Origin: Oceanobacillus arenosus
GTDB lineage: Bacteria; Bacillota; Bacilli; Bacillales; Amphibacillaceae
Reading direction: 5' to 3'
Assembly (NCBI RefSeq): GCF_003369575.1
Contig: NZ_PIOC01000010.1
Coordinates: 275,376 to 339,375, forward strand
DNA: 64,000 nucleotides
A program made the position numbers and the translations under genes. Numbering within the stretch: the first letter of the stretch is position 1; every line of letters starts with the position of its first letter. Of this stretch, positions 8,790 through 17,834 are shown piece by piece. A model generated the notes under the pieces. That model saw only the letters and a program-made list of their open reading frames with translations, was not told the DNA's origin and ran no database searches.

Positions 8790-9440
8790 ATGAAGGCTGT
8801 GGTAAATAAACATTTATTTCTATTTGACGGCAGTCCGCCATTTGGTAAAATGCTTGGCAGTAAGTTCGCAGACCTGTCTTTAAATGATAAAGGGAAGATA
8901 GCGATTTTATTTGTTGAAAGAGAAGGCTGGATGGAATATATGGGGAGATATACAAATATGCTGTTGGCCAATGGGGTTACCAACTTTGATTATTTGCCTC
9001 TTTCTTCAAATCAGACAAATAATTATATAAATGAATTGATATTCTGCACCGGAATAATTATTGGCGGGGGAAAAACTGAACGATATCATGAATATATTGT
9101 TGATACAGAGATCGGGAAGTATATTAGAAAACGATATGAAAAAGGAATTCTTGTAGCAGGATTTTCCACAGGTGCTTTAATCAGTCCTGAAAAATGTGTC
9201 ATACCTCCGATTGATAATGCTGGAAGGCAGCATTTATTCCTTAGTGGTTTAGGACTTTTAAGGGATTGTATGATAAGTGTACATTTTACTAAATGGAATG
9301 AGGAAGAAAATCTAAAAAAGGCGATATATAAAGTTAAAGTGCCAATCGGTTACGGTATTGATGACGAGGAAGGTTTGTATTTTAAAAATGGAGTGCTTTC
9401 AGGATCAGAGGGCGATAAAATTTACATTTTCAATACGTAA
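8790..9440 (+). CDS. peptidase E-like (S51 / class I glutamine-amidotransferase-like) protein
   Basis: 216 aa. The nucleophile elbow GFSTGALIS at residues ~125-133 supplies the serine of S51 peptidases. GGGKTERYHE and the C-terminal GIDDEEGLYF strand are also typical of the family. S51 enzymes cleave Asp-X dipeptides or related substrates; the actual substrate here is unknown. ATG 8790 is chosen because TGGAGGGG lies 7 nt before it and the preceding in-frame residues look non-native. Confidence 0.8.
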   Translation: MKAVVNKHLFLFDGSPPFGKMLGSKFADLSLNDKGKIAILFVEREGWMEYMGRYTNMLLANGVTNFDYLPLSSNQTNNYINELIFCTGIIIGGGKTERYHEYIVDTEIGKYIRKRYEKGILVAGFSTGALISPEKCVIPPIDNAGRQHLFLSGLGLLRDCMISVHFTKWNEEENLKKAIYKVKVPIGYGIDDEEGLYFKNGVLSGSEGDKIYIFNT

Positions 9441-9504
9441 AATTGATTGATCTGAAACTAAATATTGGACTTTATTGGCTAATGCTATTGGAGGGAAGGT
9501 TACT

Positions 9505-9907
9505 ATGTGGAGAGGTTCAGCAGCTATTTGTATTAATCAAAAAGATGGAATTTTGATGGTGGCACAAGAAAAGCCAAATGAATCAGAACTTTAGTCCGTT
9601 CCATCTGGCGGAATTGAAGCAAATGAGACATTTGAAGATTGTTGCATCCGTGAAGTTTTAGAGGAAACGGGATACAAAGCTACCGTAATATCTAAAATCA
9701 ATGAACGAAATACTCTTACATATGGAGTATGTATACCATATATAATACTTTGATGTTGAAATCGTCGGAGAGGAGAAAAAAATTCAACACCCTGATTGCT
9801 TAATTTTTGATATTTGTTGGAAGCCGATATCTAAAATAAAAAATGATTTAAAAATGTTATTTGAAGAAGAACATGAGATACTGCTTAATTATATAAAAGA
9901 AAGTTAA
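9505..9907 (+). pseudogene. NUDIX hydrolase pseudogene
   Basis: The frame from ATG 9505 (GGAGGG site upstream) reads MWRGSAAICINQKDGILMV, then meets TAG at 9592-9594. It continues in frame with an intact Nudix box (GGIEANETF, REVLEETGY). A second lesion near 9750 shifts the frame: the C-terminal part (YFDVEIVGEEKKI to NYIKES) is in another frame ending at TAA 9907. One nonsense codon plus one frameshift indicate a dead gene. The intact ancestor would have been ~134 aa. Confidence 0.85.
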
Positions 9908-9924
9908 AAAAATGGAGGGGTACT

Positions 9925-10212
9925 TTGCAAAAATGTGAAAACTGTAACTCACAATTTGGCTGGGAAAAAGTCTTTAAATCGTTTTGGTGGGCATATAGAC
10001 CAATTGAATGTGATAACTGTGGCAATACGCATAAGATAACCATTTTAGGTAGACTAACTGGAGCAGCCATATCCGTTGTGCCAATGATGTTATTTTTTAA
10101 TTACCTCTCCCCTTTTGATAGTTCTTCTTTAACCATCAGTACAGGTCTTATTATAGGAATTGTTGGTTTATTAGTTGCGCCGTATGTTATTCAATACAAA
10201 AGGACATACTGA
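9925..10212 (+). CDS. CXXC-20-CXXC zinc-ribbon membrane protein
   Basis: 95 aa. Two CxxC knuckles (CENC at 4-7, CDNC at 29-32) are 21 residues apart, matching the TIGR04104 family. GxxTGAAIS and two TM helices (about 45-62 and 68-87) follow. Function unknown; the four cysteines probably bind zinc. The start is TTG 9925, 6 nt after GGAGG. It lies 17 nt after the NUDIX pseudogene. Confidence 0.8.
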   Translation: MQKCENCNSQFGWEKVFKSFWWAYRPIECDNCGNTHKITILGRLTGAAISVVPMMLFFNYLSPFDSSSLTISTGLIIGIVGLLVAPYVIQYKRTY

Positions 10213-10416
10213 GCAGTTAAACATAAATAATTGGTGCTAGTATAGTTGACTGTTAGATAAACTGAATAAGTAGAGGAAATTTGCTATTTAACTAATTGGT
10301 TTGTTAATGCAAGAGGAATAGCGCCATGATATTTTACTAAAATGCAAGTTAATATAAAGGGGGGATTGGTGAAATAAAGGCGTGATTAAGAACATATTAA
10401 TAAAGAGGTGTAGTTT

Positions 10417-11496
10417 ATGTTTAATAATAAAATTACAAAACTTTTGCATATTCAGTATCCGATAATACAAGCACCAATGGCTGGCGGAGTAACTACTTCG
10501 AATTTAGTAGCAGAGGTTTCGAATTCTGGAGGTTTGGGGATGATTGGGGCAGGCTATATGACCCCTAATCAAATGCGTGAACAAATTAGGGAAATAAAAC
10601 AGTCAACATCCAATTTTTTTGGTATAAATCTATTTGTCCCCAGCGAATTCGATGTTACGCAAGACAAGATAAAATCAGCTAACCAGATATTACAGCCTAT
10701 TCGTGAGCAATTGGGTTTACACCATATAGATAACTTAGAAATTCCTAAATATGATAATGTACTAGAAACATTTAATGAACAAATTAAGATTGTAATAGAA
10801 GAAAAAGTCCCTGTTTGTTCTTTCACATTTGGCATTCCTTCAAGCAAAGTTATTAATGAGTTAAAACAACATAACATTATGCTAATGGGAACAGCCACAA
10901 CTGTTAAAGAAGCAATTGAAAATGAAAATGCTGGAATGGATATTGTTACCGTTCAAGGCAGTGAGGCTGGAGGTCATCGAGGCAACTTTATCAATGAGGA
11001 TCACGAAAGTTTAATTGGATTAATGTCATTAATCCCGCAAGTTGTTGACAATGTAAGTATTCCCGTTGTTTCAGCTGGAGGGATAATGGATGGGAGAGGG
11101 TTAATGGCATCTATTTGCTTAGGAGCCAAGGGTGTACAAATGGGAACGGCTTTTCTAACCTGTACTGAAAGTGGGGCTAGTGAGATTCATAAAGAAGAAA
11201 TTCTTCATGCTCACGAAGATCAAATGGTTTTAACTCGTTCATTTTCAGGAAAACGGGCAAGAGGAATTAAAAATAAATATATTTCAGAGATGGAGAAACA
11301 TGAAGCAACTTTACCGGAGTTTCCTGTTCAAAACACACTAACTAAAGGTATTAGAAGTGCTTCTTCTTCACAAAAAAACCGGGAATTTATGTCTCTTTGG
11401 TCAGGACAAAGTCCAAGATTAGCTGAAAAACAAACTGTTAACTCGTTAATAAAAAATATTATTACAGAAGCAAAGAATATTATAACAGCTTTATAG
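10417..11496 (+). CDS. nitronate monooxygenase (2-nitropropane dioxygenase family)
   Basis: FMN-dependent TIM-barrel enzyme of 359 aa that oxidises propionate-3-nitronate and related nitronates (family knowledge). Seen: N-terminal PIIQAPMAGGVTT, FMN-binding GGLGMIGAGYM, the catalytic-histidine motif VQGSEAGGHRG around residues 180-190, and the phosphate loop VSAGGIMDGRG. GAGGTG precedes ATG 10417. Monocistronic. FabK-type enoyl-ACP reductases share the fold, but the GSEAGGHRG context favours nitronate monooxygenase. Confidence 0.9.
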   Translation: MFNNKITKLLHIQYPIIQAPMAGGVTTSNLVAEVSNSGGLGMIGAGYMTPNQMREQIREIKQSTSNFFGINLFVPSEFDVTQDKIKSANQILQPIREQLGLHHIDNLEIPKYDNVLETFNEQIKIVIEEKVPVCSFTFGIPSSKVINELKQHNIMLMGTATTVKEAIENENAGMDIVTVQGSEAGGHRGNFINEDHESLIGLMSLIPQVVDNVSIPVVSAGGIMDGRGLMASICLGAKGVQMGTAFLTCTESGASEIHKEEILHAHEDQMVLTRSFSGKRARGIKNKYISEMEKHEATLPEFPVQNTLTKGIRSASSSQKNREFMSLWSGQSPRLAEKQTVNSLIKNIITEAKNIITAL

Positions 11497-11632
11497 AATT
11501 AATTGACAGTTTAGTTCAATAGACACCGTCCATTACCACCGACAACAGGGCATGCAAAGAAGTAATAGGTATTCACCTATGGATGCCTAACTGAATAGCT
11601 TATTGGGAAGGCTATTTTTAGGGGGAATCGGT

Positions 11633-12415
11633 GTGGGTTACTATGTTACTGTAGAGTCAGGCGTAAAACTGTATGTAGAAGATATAAATACCGAGGGCAG
11701 TAAGACGATAGTGTTTTTACATGGTTGGCCGTTAAGCCATAAACAGTTTGAATATCAATTTAATGTTCTCCCTTTTATGGGTTACCGCTGTATCGGAATA
11801 GACTGGAGAGGATTCGGAAAGTCGGATAAGCCAATAAGTGGATACAATTTTGACCGATTGGCGGATGATATACGTGCAGTAGTTGATGTACTTCAATTAG
11901 ACAATTTCACTCTCGTAGGTCACTCTACAGGTGGAGCAATTGCGATTCGGTATATGTCGCGACATAATGGTTACGGAGTATCCAGCCTTGTCTTAGTAGA
12001 CGCCGCAGCACCTATAGGATTTTCTACAGAAACTGCAAATAGATTCCTTACTCAAACGTTAAATGACCGTCCTAAGATGATTAGAGAAGTGACAGACAGC
12101 TTTTTCTTTCAGTATATAACAAGCTCATTCTCTGAGTGGTTTTTTCAATTGGGTATACAAGCAGCAAGTTGGTCAACGGCAGCAATCATAATTACACTAA
12201 GAGATGAGAAGCTTTATACAGATTTGCAAAAAATACTTGTACCTACCTTAATCGTTCATGGTGTTCACGACAAAGTTATTCCATTTGCACAAGCTCATGA
12301 ACTAAATCAACAAATAAAAAATTCACAGCTAGTTCCATTTCATTACAGCGGTCATGGTCTTTTCTGGGAAGAACGTGACAAGTTTAACGAGCTATTAGGA
12401 AAATTTATTGGTTGA
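11633..12415 (+). CDS. alpha/beta hydrolase
   Basis: 260 aa. Oxyanion segment FLHGWPLSH, nucleophile elbow GHSTGG (around residue 97), acid in GVHDKVIPF and His in SGHGLFWEE form a full triad. It resembles non-haem haloperoxidase/esterase-type hydrolases; the natural substrate is unknown. GTG 11633 lies 6 nt after TAGGGGGA, so it is preferred over the TTG at 11603. Confidence 0.85.
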   Translation: MGYYVTVESGVKLYVEDINTEGSKTIVFLHGWPLSHKQFEYQFNVLPFMGYRCIGIDWRGFGKSDKPISGYNFDRLADDIRAVVDVLQLDNFTLVGHSTGGAIAIRYMSRHNGYGVSSLVLVDAAAPIGFSTETANRFLTQTLNDRPKMIREVTDSFFFQYITSSFSEWFFQLGIQAASWSTAAIIITLRDEKLYTDLQKILVPTLIVHGVHDKVIPFAQAHELNQQIKNSQLVPFHYSGHGLFWEERDKFNELLGKFIG

Positions 12416-12634
12416 TAGTCCTCTTCAACAAACTATGCAGGGTTTAACAAGAAAATCTTCATTTTATCGATCTATTTTTCTTACCCCCCAAAGGAATTAG
12501 TTAAACAAAGAGACGATCAGTAATAATTAACAAAATAATTACTTGCTATTAAGCTAATAGGTTACAAATTAGGATTTTTTCTCGAAACTCGGACTTTTTA
12601 TTGTTTCACACTATTTTCTTTTTGTACGGACTTG

Positions 12635-12973
12635 TTAAATTATAATGTCGATATTTATGATAAAAAATGACTTATTCTCTTGATAAGTCATTTTTAACTT
12701 TGCAGACTGAACATTACCCTTCGATAGCGCGTCACATAATTCAATCTTTGTATAAAGTTTTTTCTCTTGTTTCAGAGTATGAAGAAACAAACGAATCAAG
12801 TCATCGGTCAAATCGTGATTCTCTGATAATATTTTTACAGCGATAGTTCTATTATATGTTTCTTTGGATTTAAGCATTTCTAATAGTTCAATTTGTGTAT
12901 GGTTGCTATATTGTTGCAAATCATCACTTGTAATCTTTCCACGATTTTTTAACTGAGAATCAGAACTTTTCAT
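12635..12973 (-). pseudogene. truncated HEAT-repeat-like protein
   Basis: 112 aa. Residues ~15-95 (SDDLQQYSN, ELLEMLKSKETYNRTIAVKIL, LYTKIELCDAL) look like the first HEAT-like helical pairs of a larger Bacillus protein. After about residue 95 the sequence stops resembling a protein repeat and runs straight through a terminator hairpin (12662-12696), ending in an Ile-rich tail. I infer that a deletion removed the rest of the gene. A stable short product is possible. Confidence 0.5.
12662..12696 (-). terminator. hairpin inside the end of the truncated HEAT-like gene
   Basis: A 12-bp perfect stem (12663-12674 with 12684-12695) has A/T tracts at both sides, so it can stop transcription from either direction. 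Confidence 0.7.
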
Positions 12974-13217
12974 TTATTCCCCCCTATATCAATTTTACTC
13001 ATTTCAGAAGCTTAGACAAATTATTAGGATCTTATTGGACAAGTTAGTTGCTATCGTAATTTAGTATGTAAAATTTTTGAGTTAAGTTGACTTTAGTCGT
13101 AGCACTTTAAGAAAGAATGGGATACCTATACAAAATGTTTTTAATGTATTCCTTTATGAAACTTTTCAAATTTCCACTCGTATAAAGATTAAAAGTTGTA
13201 ATGAAAGGAGTGTTTAT

Positions 13218-13640
13218 ATGTCAGACCCATTTTTCATGGATGAACCTATGTTCCAAATTGTCCCTATTTTTATTGGAATTATTTTTGTTATAGTTATCGG
13301 TGGTATCTTATTTTCAGTTTTCAAAGGTGTTGGTCAGTGGCGTAAAAATGAGCAGTCTCCGAAACTAAAAGTGGCAGCTGAAGTCAAATCCAAACGAGCA
13401 GAAGTTTCTAGAAGTGCTAATATGAATCATCACAATGACGACCAACACTACCATTCCTCAAGCAGCACTCATACAAGTTACTTTGTTACTTTCGAGTTTG
13501 AAAGTGGTGACCGTTCAGAGTTTCATCTTTCCGGAAATGAATATGGGTTACTTTCTGAAGGTGACATTGGGATGTTAAGCTTTCAAGGAACTCGATATTT
13601 AGGCTTCGAGAGGGATAAAGCTAAGAGAGAAAATAATTAG
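13218..13640 (+). CDS. DUF2500 domain-containing membrane protein
   Basis: 140 aa. One TM helix (about residues 14-36) is followed by a His-rich linker and a beta-rich DUF2500 domain (YFVTFEFESGDRSEFHLSG ... GLLSEGDIGMLSFQGTRY). Function unknown. AAAGGAG precedes ATG 13218. It may be co-transcribed with the GNAT gene 18 nt downstream. Confidence 0.85.
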   Translation: MSDPFFMDEPMFQIVPIFIGIIFVIVIGGILFSVFKGVGQWRKNEQSPKLKVAAEVKSKRAEVSRSANMNHHNDDQHYHSSSSTHTSYFVTFEFESGDRSEFHLSGNEYGLLSEGDIGMLSFQGTRYLGFERDKAKRENN

Positions 13641-13658
13641 GCAGAAGGATGAATTAAT

Positions 13659-14144
13659 TTGATTGATACAGAGAGATGTTATTTCAATACTTTTACAAAA
13701 GCGGACAATGCCGATGTGAAAAAGCTTTTTGTAAATCAGGCTGTAAGAAAATACCTGGGTGGCATCAGAGATGAAGAATCCATTTTAAATGTATTAGACG
13801 ATATGATAAATCCTCCAGATAATGCTTTTTATTGGGTTGTTAGAGAGAAACAAACCAATAACTTTATTGGCTTAGTTTCTCTGGATCCCCATCATGAGGG
13901 AAGGTTTCTTGAGATTTCATATCAAATATTACCAAATTGGTGGGGGAAAGGTTATGCAACGGAGGTAGTCCGGCCCATTATTGATTATGCCTTTAAAGAA
14001 TTAAACCAAATAATATTAATTGCTGAAACGCAAACTGATAATAAAAATTCTATCAGGCTATTGGAGAAATTAGGGATGCAATTAGAATGCAAAATTACCA
14101 GATTTGGTGCTGAACAAGCAATTTATTCTATAAAACTATCCTAA
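13659..14144 (+). CDS. GNAT acetyltransferase, RimJ/RimL-like
   Basis: 161 aa; acyl-CoA-dependent N-acetyltransferase. Seen: AVRKYLGG, the beta4 strand SYQILPNWWGKGYATEVV with the pyrophosphate loop, and the C-terminal NKNSIRLLEKLGM. This layout is typical of the RimJ/RimL class, which acetylates protein N-termini or small amines; the substrate is unknown. The start is TTG 13659 with AGAAGGATGA upstream. Confidence 0.85.
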   Translation: MIDTERCYFNTFTKADNADVKKLFVNQAVRKYLGGIRDEESILNVLDDMINPPDNAFYWVVREKQTNNFIGLVSLDPHHEGRFLEISYQILPNWWGKGYATEVVRPIIDYAFKELNQIILIAETQTDNKNSIRLLEKLGMQLECKITRFGAEQAIYSIKLS

Positions 14145-14256
14145 TATACTGCTATTAATTATTGGTTAGGACTGAGAAATCTGTGTTTAATCGTTTTGGT
14201 GCCTTTCATCCATGAGAATCTTTAACTATACAAATTATTAAGGGGGAGTAGTTAAC

Positions 14257-14352
14257 ATGAAAAAGTACATTAATAAGGGAAATATTATAATATTTTTATT
14301 AGGTTTTTTATCATATTTTATTATTTCTACGATTTTTAAACTAATATGGTAA
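14257..14352 (+). CDS. 31-aa single-TM peptide
   Basis: MKKYINKGN is followed by one hydrophobic helix and ILW-type residues before TAA. A strong AAGGGGGAG lies 8 nt before ATG 14257, so translation is likely. Family and function are not known. Confidence 0.55.
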   Translation: MKKYINKGNIIIFLLGFLSYFIISTIFKLIW

Positions 14353-14387
14353 GATCCCCTTTTAAAATGGGAGATTTGTTTTCATTT

Positions 14388-15116
14388 TTATGATTTATGA
14401 TGAAATGGGCATTTGCCTTGAATTGGCTCTATATCGTCTCCAATAAAGAATTGCTTCCATTCATTATGTGTCGGATCGCCAAAGTGGCCGATATCTGGAT
14501 GCTTCGGCAGCTGATCCCATGCTTCTACACGTTTACGGACCCTTTCACGTGACATAATACCACCTTTATCAGTTCCTCTCAATCCTTCAAAGATCTTGCG
14601 CGGCTGGAATCCAAGCACCATTGCATTTCCTAGATTACGAGTCTTTCGCTGCTTATATGCCGGAGCATTTCCGAACACGAAGATTGGCTCGCCATTAAAT
14701 CGATAATCCCATAAATAATGTTCAGGATCATGCTGACTGCCCTTTGGCCATTCAACTTCATCGACTTCATGTAAGTATTGGAGAATCTCCCAAAACTGCT
14801 TACGGTAATCTTCAAGAGCGCCCTCTTGCTTAAAAGGTTCTACAAATACAAAGAGACCGTGTCTCTTGTAGTTTGGCAATTTAAACAAATTCAGAAAGAC
14901 TTCCAGTGCAGCAGGCAGATTACTCCAATCTTCTTGGGTAATATAAGCATAGCGGAGCTCGCCTTTCAGTTCGCCACCCATACCAAAATAACATGGAAAC
15001 GTTTTATTTGTTACCGTGTTATGAAAAGTTTCATATTCCTTATAGAGCCAGCTCGGCAAGTCTATTCGATTATGGAAATCATCTTTTGTTAATAATGCTT
15101 GTTTCTTCGTAATCAT
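14388..15116 (-). CDS. YqcI/YcgG family protein
   Basis: 242 aa, soluble. FPCYFGMGGELKGELRYAY, FVFVEPFK, HDPEHYLWDYRFNGEPIFVFGNAP and a C-terminal CPFHH match the YqcI/YcgG family (PF08892; by eye). Members occur in many Bacilli; no function is established. The terminal Cys-Pro-Phe-His-His could bind metal (inference). Transcribed alone. Confidence 0.85.
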   Translation of the reverse strand: MITKKQALLTKDDFHNRIDLPSWLYKEYETFHNTVTNKTFPCYFGMGGELKGELRYAYITQEDWSNLPAALEVFLNLFKLPNYKRHGLFVFVEPFKQEGALEDYRKQFWEILQYLHEVDEVEWPKGSQHDPEHYLWDYRFNGEPIFVFGNAPAYKQRKTRNLGNAMVLGFQPRKIFEGLRGTDKGGIMSRERVRKRVEAWDQLPKHPDIGHFGDPTHNEWKQFFIGDDIEPIQGKCPFHHKS

Positions 15117-15736
15117 ACTTTCGCCTCCACCAACTTTATTCGCAGATTTCTTTATGTCTAATCTCTACCCATCCTAATTTTCCCGAAACATTGGTGTAGT
15201 TGAATTTTTAAATTAGTTATGGAATGAAATTTCAAGTGAGCAAGGGAAGGATGAACTAAGAAAGTGAGGATAAATTATGATGAAATTGAGATGAATCTAA
15301 TCTCAAATCCATTGGCAAACAAAGAATATAAGAATAATAATACTGAGCGTTCATTAGCTGTGTCACAGTACCATATTTTAGAGGTTGATTTTTCAAAAAT
15401 TATGAATTCAGGTAGAATATTCCGATATTGTATCATACCAAAGATGCGCTTTTCAAAAATAGTGCCAATAGCATCATATTAAGAAAAAATGCTATTTATG
15501 CGAAGAAAAAAATTTAATTACAAATAATGCTTCAGCAGATAAATATAAAAAGTTTATAAATTATTTTGTGAAATCCCCATAAACTCTAGGGTGCTATTAG
15601 TATATGTTCGAACAATTTGTTATTAAATGGAATGCCTAACCGTTAACAATCAATTGCTCGTATGATAAAATATTCAGTAACTTACGTTGCATGTAGAGAT
15701 CAGTGGGATTCATTTCAAGGAGGAAGGGAGCTCAGA
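15117..15736 (+). other. 620-bp region without a recognisable gene
   Basis: The longest open stretch is 15264-15482 (GTG start, 72 codons, MRINYDEIEMNLISNP...). It has no close ribosome binding site and no family I recognise; it may be a gene fragment. Copy 2 of the 24-bp repeat lies at 15661-15684. Nothing else stands out. Confidence 0.4.
15661..15684 (+). repeat. 24-bp exact repeat, copy 2 (copy 1 at 8751-8774)
   Basis: Identical to 8751-8774 and placed ~55 nt before the small membrane protein gene at 15737. It probably carries a -10-like element. Confidence 0.6.
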
Positions 15737-15922
15737 ATGAATTACATTAAAATTGCGATTGTTTTACTTTTGATAAGTAACTGTCTTTTACTTATTGGTC
15801 TTTTTCCAAGAGAAATACAATATATCTACATTTTTTTAGGGGTAATATTAAGTTATATTGGGATAGCAGCATTATTGCTGGGGGCTTTTAAAAGGTACAA
15901 AATCGACAAAGGGTCTAGATGA
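15737..15922 (+). CDS. 61-aa membrane protein with two TM helices
   Basis: Two hydrophobic segments (about residues 5-23 and 31-51) and a basic C-terminus. CAAGGAGGAAGGGAG lies before ATG 15737. No family recognised. Confidence 0.65.
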   Translation: MNYIKIAIVLLLISNCLLLIGLFPREIQYIYIFLGVILSYIGIAALLLGAFKRYKIDKGSR

Positions 15923-16076
15923 TAGTTTGAAATTAATGATTTAAGGTGGAATGGAAATCTAACTGTTTGATATGTTGTAAATGATATGAAGTAATTACGG
16001 TGTTGTTCCTGGCTTAAGGATAGAATATGAACATTGGTGTCAGATTAATGTTAATATATAAAATAGGGTGATTTAT

Positions 16077-16613
16077 TTGTTAATAAGGGAGGCGATTTAG
16101 AATGATGCAAAAGGGATTGCTAAAGTCCACGTGGAAAGTTGGAGAACCACATATAAAGATATCAATCCAGATGATTTTTTGAATAACTTGTCTTATGAAA
16201 TACGGGAGCAATTGTGGATCAATAATATTCCGAGTGGAAATGTATTTGTTGCAGAAAATGAACTTGGCCAGATTGTTGGCTTTTCATCAGGTGAAAGAGA
16301 AAGAAGCGGAGAGTACAAGGAATATGAAGGTGAACTGAGTTCAATTTATATTCTAAAGAAGTATCAAGGCAGAGGAATAGGGAAGTTATTAGCAAAGCCA
16401 GTATTTGAGAAGATTAGGGATTTAGGAATGAACACAATACTTGTTTTTGTATTAGAAGATAATGAATCCAGATTATTCTATGAAGCACTTGGTGGTAAGG
16501 TGATAGATAATGTAGAAATTGAGATTGCAGGAAAGAAACTTAATGAACTTGTTACGGATGGGATAATATTAGAAGCATTTTATAATACCGAAGACACAGG
16601 AGGGTTACTATGA
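16077..16613 (+). pseudogene. GNAT acetyltransferase gene with a stop at codon 8
   Basis: A frame from TTG 16077 (AGGGTG 8 nt upstream) reads LIREAI, then TAG at 16098-16100, then NDAKGIAKVHVESWRTTYKDI, a textbook GNAT N-terminus. The rest is intact: LSSIYILKKYQGRGIGKLLA is the acetyl-CoA loop and ESRLFYEALGGK the C-terminal helix. A TTG-to-TAG change would explain the stop. Reinitiation at GTG 16131 could give a 160-aa protein lacking strand 1, but no ribosome binding site precedes it. Confidence 0.7.
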
Positions 16614-16951
16614 AAAGAAAATTTTTGTTCAGTTTTAGCATTATTGGGACTTTAGCGCTCTCAATTGGGCTAATGACAGAATTAGAAAGCACAGTTGTAT
16701 TGGTAAAGGAACAGAAAGAATCGAAAATTTCTATTATAGGACAATCCGCCATTAATAATGGAGATCAATACAGAGTTGTAACGGCAGCAGAACAAGACAT
16801 GCTGGAAGGCTATATTAAAGATAAAGATCGATACATAGAAATCACAGCAGAAGAACAAAAAATGGTAGAGGAATCGAAGGATTTATCCGGATTTGTATCG
16901 CAGGAAAATGGAGAAGGCTTCTATTTTGAAAAAAGGATGCCAAAGTATTAA
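16610..16951 (+). CDS. small exported protein of unknown function
   Basis: 113 aa. The N-terminus KRKFLFSFSIIGTLALSIG is a signal peptide or anchor. The remainder is acidic and contains two similar units, VVTAAEQDMLEGY (about 57-69) and IEITAEEQKMVEE (about 76-88). ATG 16610 overlaps the stop of the GNAT gene (ATGA), so the two genes were translationally coupled. No family recognised. Confidence 0.65.
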   Translation: MKRKFLFSFSIIGTLALSIGLMTELESTVVLVKEQKESKISIIGQSAINNGDQYRVVTAAEQDMLEGYIKDKDRYIEITAEEQKMVEESKDLSGFVSQENGEGFYFEKRMPKY

Positions 16952-16976
16952 AAAATGATAAAGGGTTGATCAATTA

Positions 16977-17144
16977 ATGGAATCTATAATGTCGATATTC
17001 CCGATTATATTTATGCTGGCAATTATAGTGGCAGTAGTCACGATTTTATTAAGAGCATTAAATAATTCCAAACCAAACACAGATTTAGAAAGAAGGGTTG
17101 AAATCTTGGAAAAGGAAATAACCAACCTTAAGAATAATAAATGA
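16977..17144 (+). CDS. 55-aa single-TM protein with C-terminal coiled coil
   Basis: MESIMSIFPIIFMLAIIV begins a TM helix. A short linker is followed by LERRVEILEKEITNLKNNK, a good heptad pattern. The shape resembles DUF4083-type small proteins, but I am not certain. AAAGGG lies 10 nt before ATG 16977. Confidence 0.6.
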   Translation: MESIMSIFPIIFMLAIIVAVVTILLRALNNSKPNTDLERRVEILEKEITNLKNNK

Positions 17145-17206
17145 TACAAATTCTGCCGTTCTTACTTTTTCATACAGAATTACGATATTTGAGGAGGTAT
17201 AAGACA

Positions 17207-17239
17207 ATGGTGAAATTACGATATCACTCTTCAAAATAA
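17207..17239 (+). other. 10-codon reading frame with a strong ribosome binding site
   Basis: GAGGAGG lies 9 nt before ATG 17207 and the frame ends after MVKLRYHSSK. The segments ATTACGATAT and TTTGAGGAGG each occur twice within 17179-17252, so the leader of the next gene looks partly duplicated. It could be a leader peptide or a gene stub. Confidence 0.35.
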
Positions 17240-17259
17240 AATTTGAGGAGGGAAAATAC

Positions 17260-17670
17260 ATGAAAATAGATTTTAGCAATAATAAAAGTGTTAACAAAGA
17301 ACAATTAGTGAAATTATATAATGATGTCCAATGGTATGCTTATACACGGGATGTAGATGTTTTACAGCATGCAATATCACAATCATTAGATGTTATATCT
17401 GCTTGGGACGGAAATAATTTAGTTGGGCTCATCCGGGTTGTAGGTGATGGATTAACGATCATTTATATCCAGGATATCCTTGTTCTAAACGCTTACCAAA
17501 ATCAAGGGATTGCAACTCAACTAATGCAGCAAATTCTGTTAAAGTACGGAGGTGTTCGTCAAAAAGTTCTTTTGACTGAGGAAGCACCTGACGTAAGACA
17601 TTTTTATGAAAAGAATGGATTCGAATCTTGTGATAAGGGTTCTTTTGTAGCATTCGCTAAGTTTAGTTAA
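17260..17670 (+). CDS. GNAT acetyltransferase, 136 aa
   Basis: Compact GNAT domain: DVISAWDGNNLVGLIRVVGDG (strands 2-3), IQDILVLNAYQNQGIATQLM (acetyl-CoA loop, here Q-N-Q-G-I-A) and VRHFYEKNGFESC (C-terminal). Substrate unknown. GAGGAGGG lies 8 nt before ATG 17260. Confidence 0.85.
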   Translation: MKIDFSNNKSVNKEQLVKLYNDVQWYAYTRDVDVLQHAISQSLDVISAWDGNNLVGLIRVVGDGLTIIYIQDILVLNAYQNQGIATQLMQQILLKYGGVRQKVLLTEEAPDVRHFYEKNGFESCDKGSFVAFAKFS

Positions 17671-17759
17671 TTCTTCAATTAAAATCATCTTGCAAATCTA
17701 GCATGCTATCTAACTCTTTAGTAAAACTTTATATGGGAATTAACAGGAAGTAATGATAT

Positions 17760-17834
17760 ATGGAACCAAGTTGGCTTGATTGGGCGAAGCAACATCAAGC
17801 AATTGCACAGGCTGGATTAACTTATTTGAATTAA
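17760..17834 (+). pseudogene. stub of a NUDIX hydrolase (Nudix_N domain start)
   Basis: MEPSWLDWAKQHQAIAQAGL at 17760 is the usual N-terminus of NUDIX hydrolases carrying the small helical Nudix_N domain. The frame stops at codon 25 and no Nudix box follows. Confidence 0.55.
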
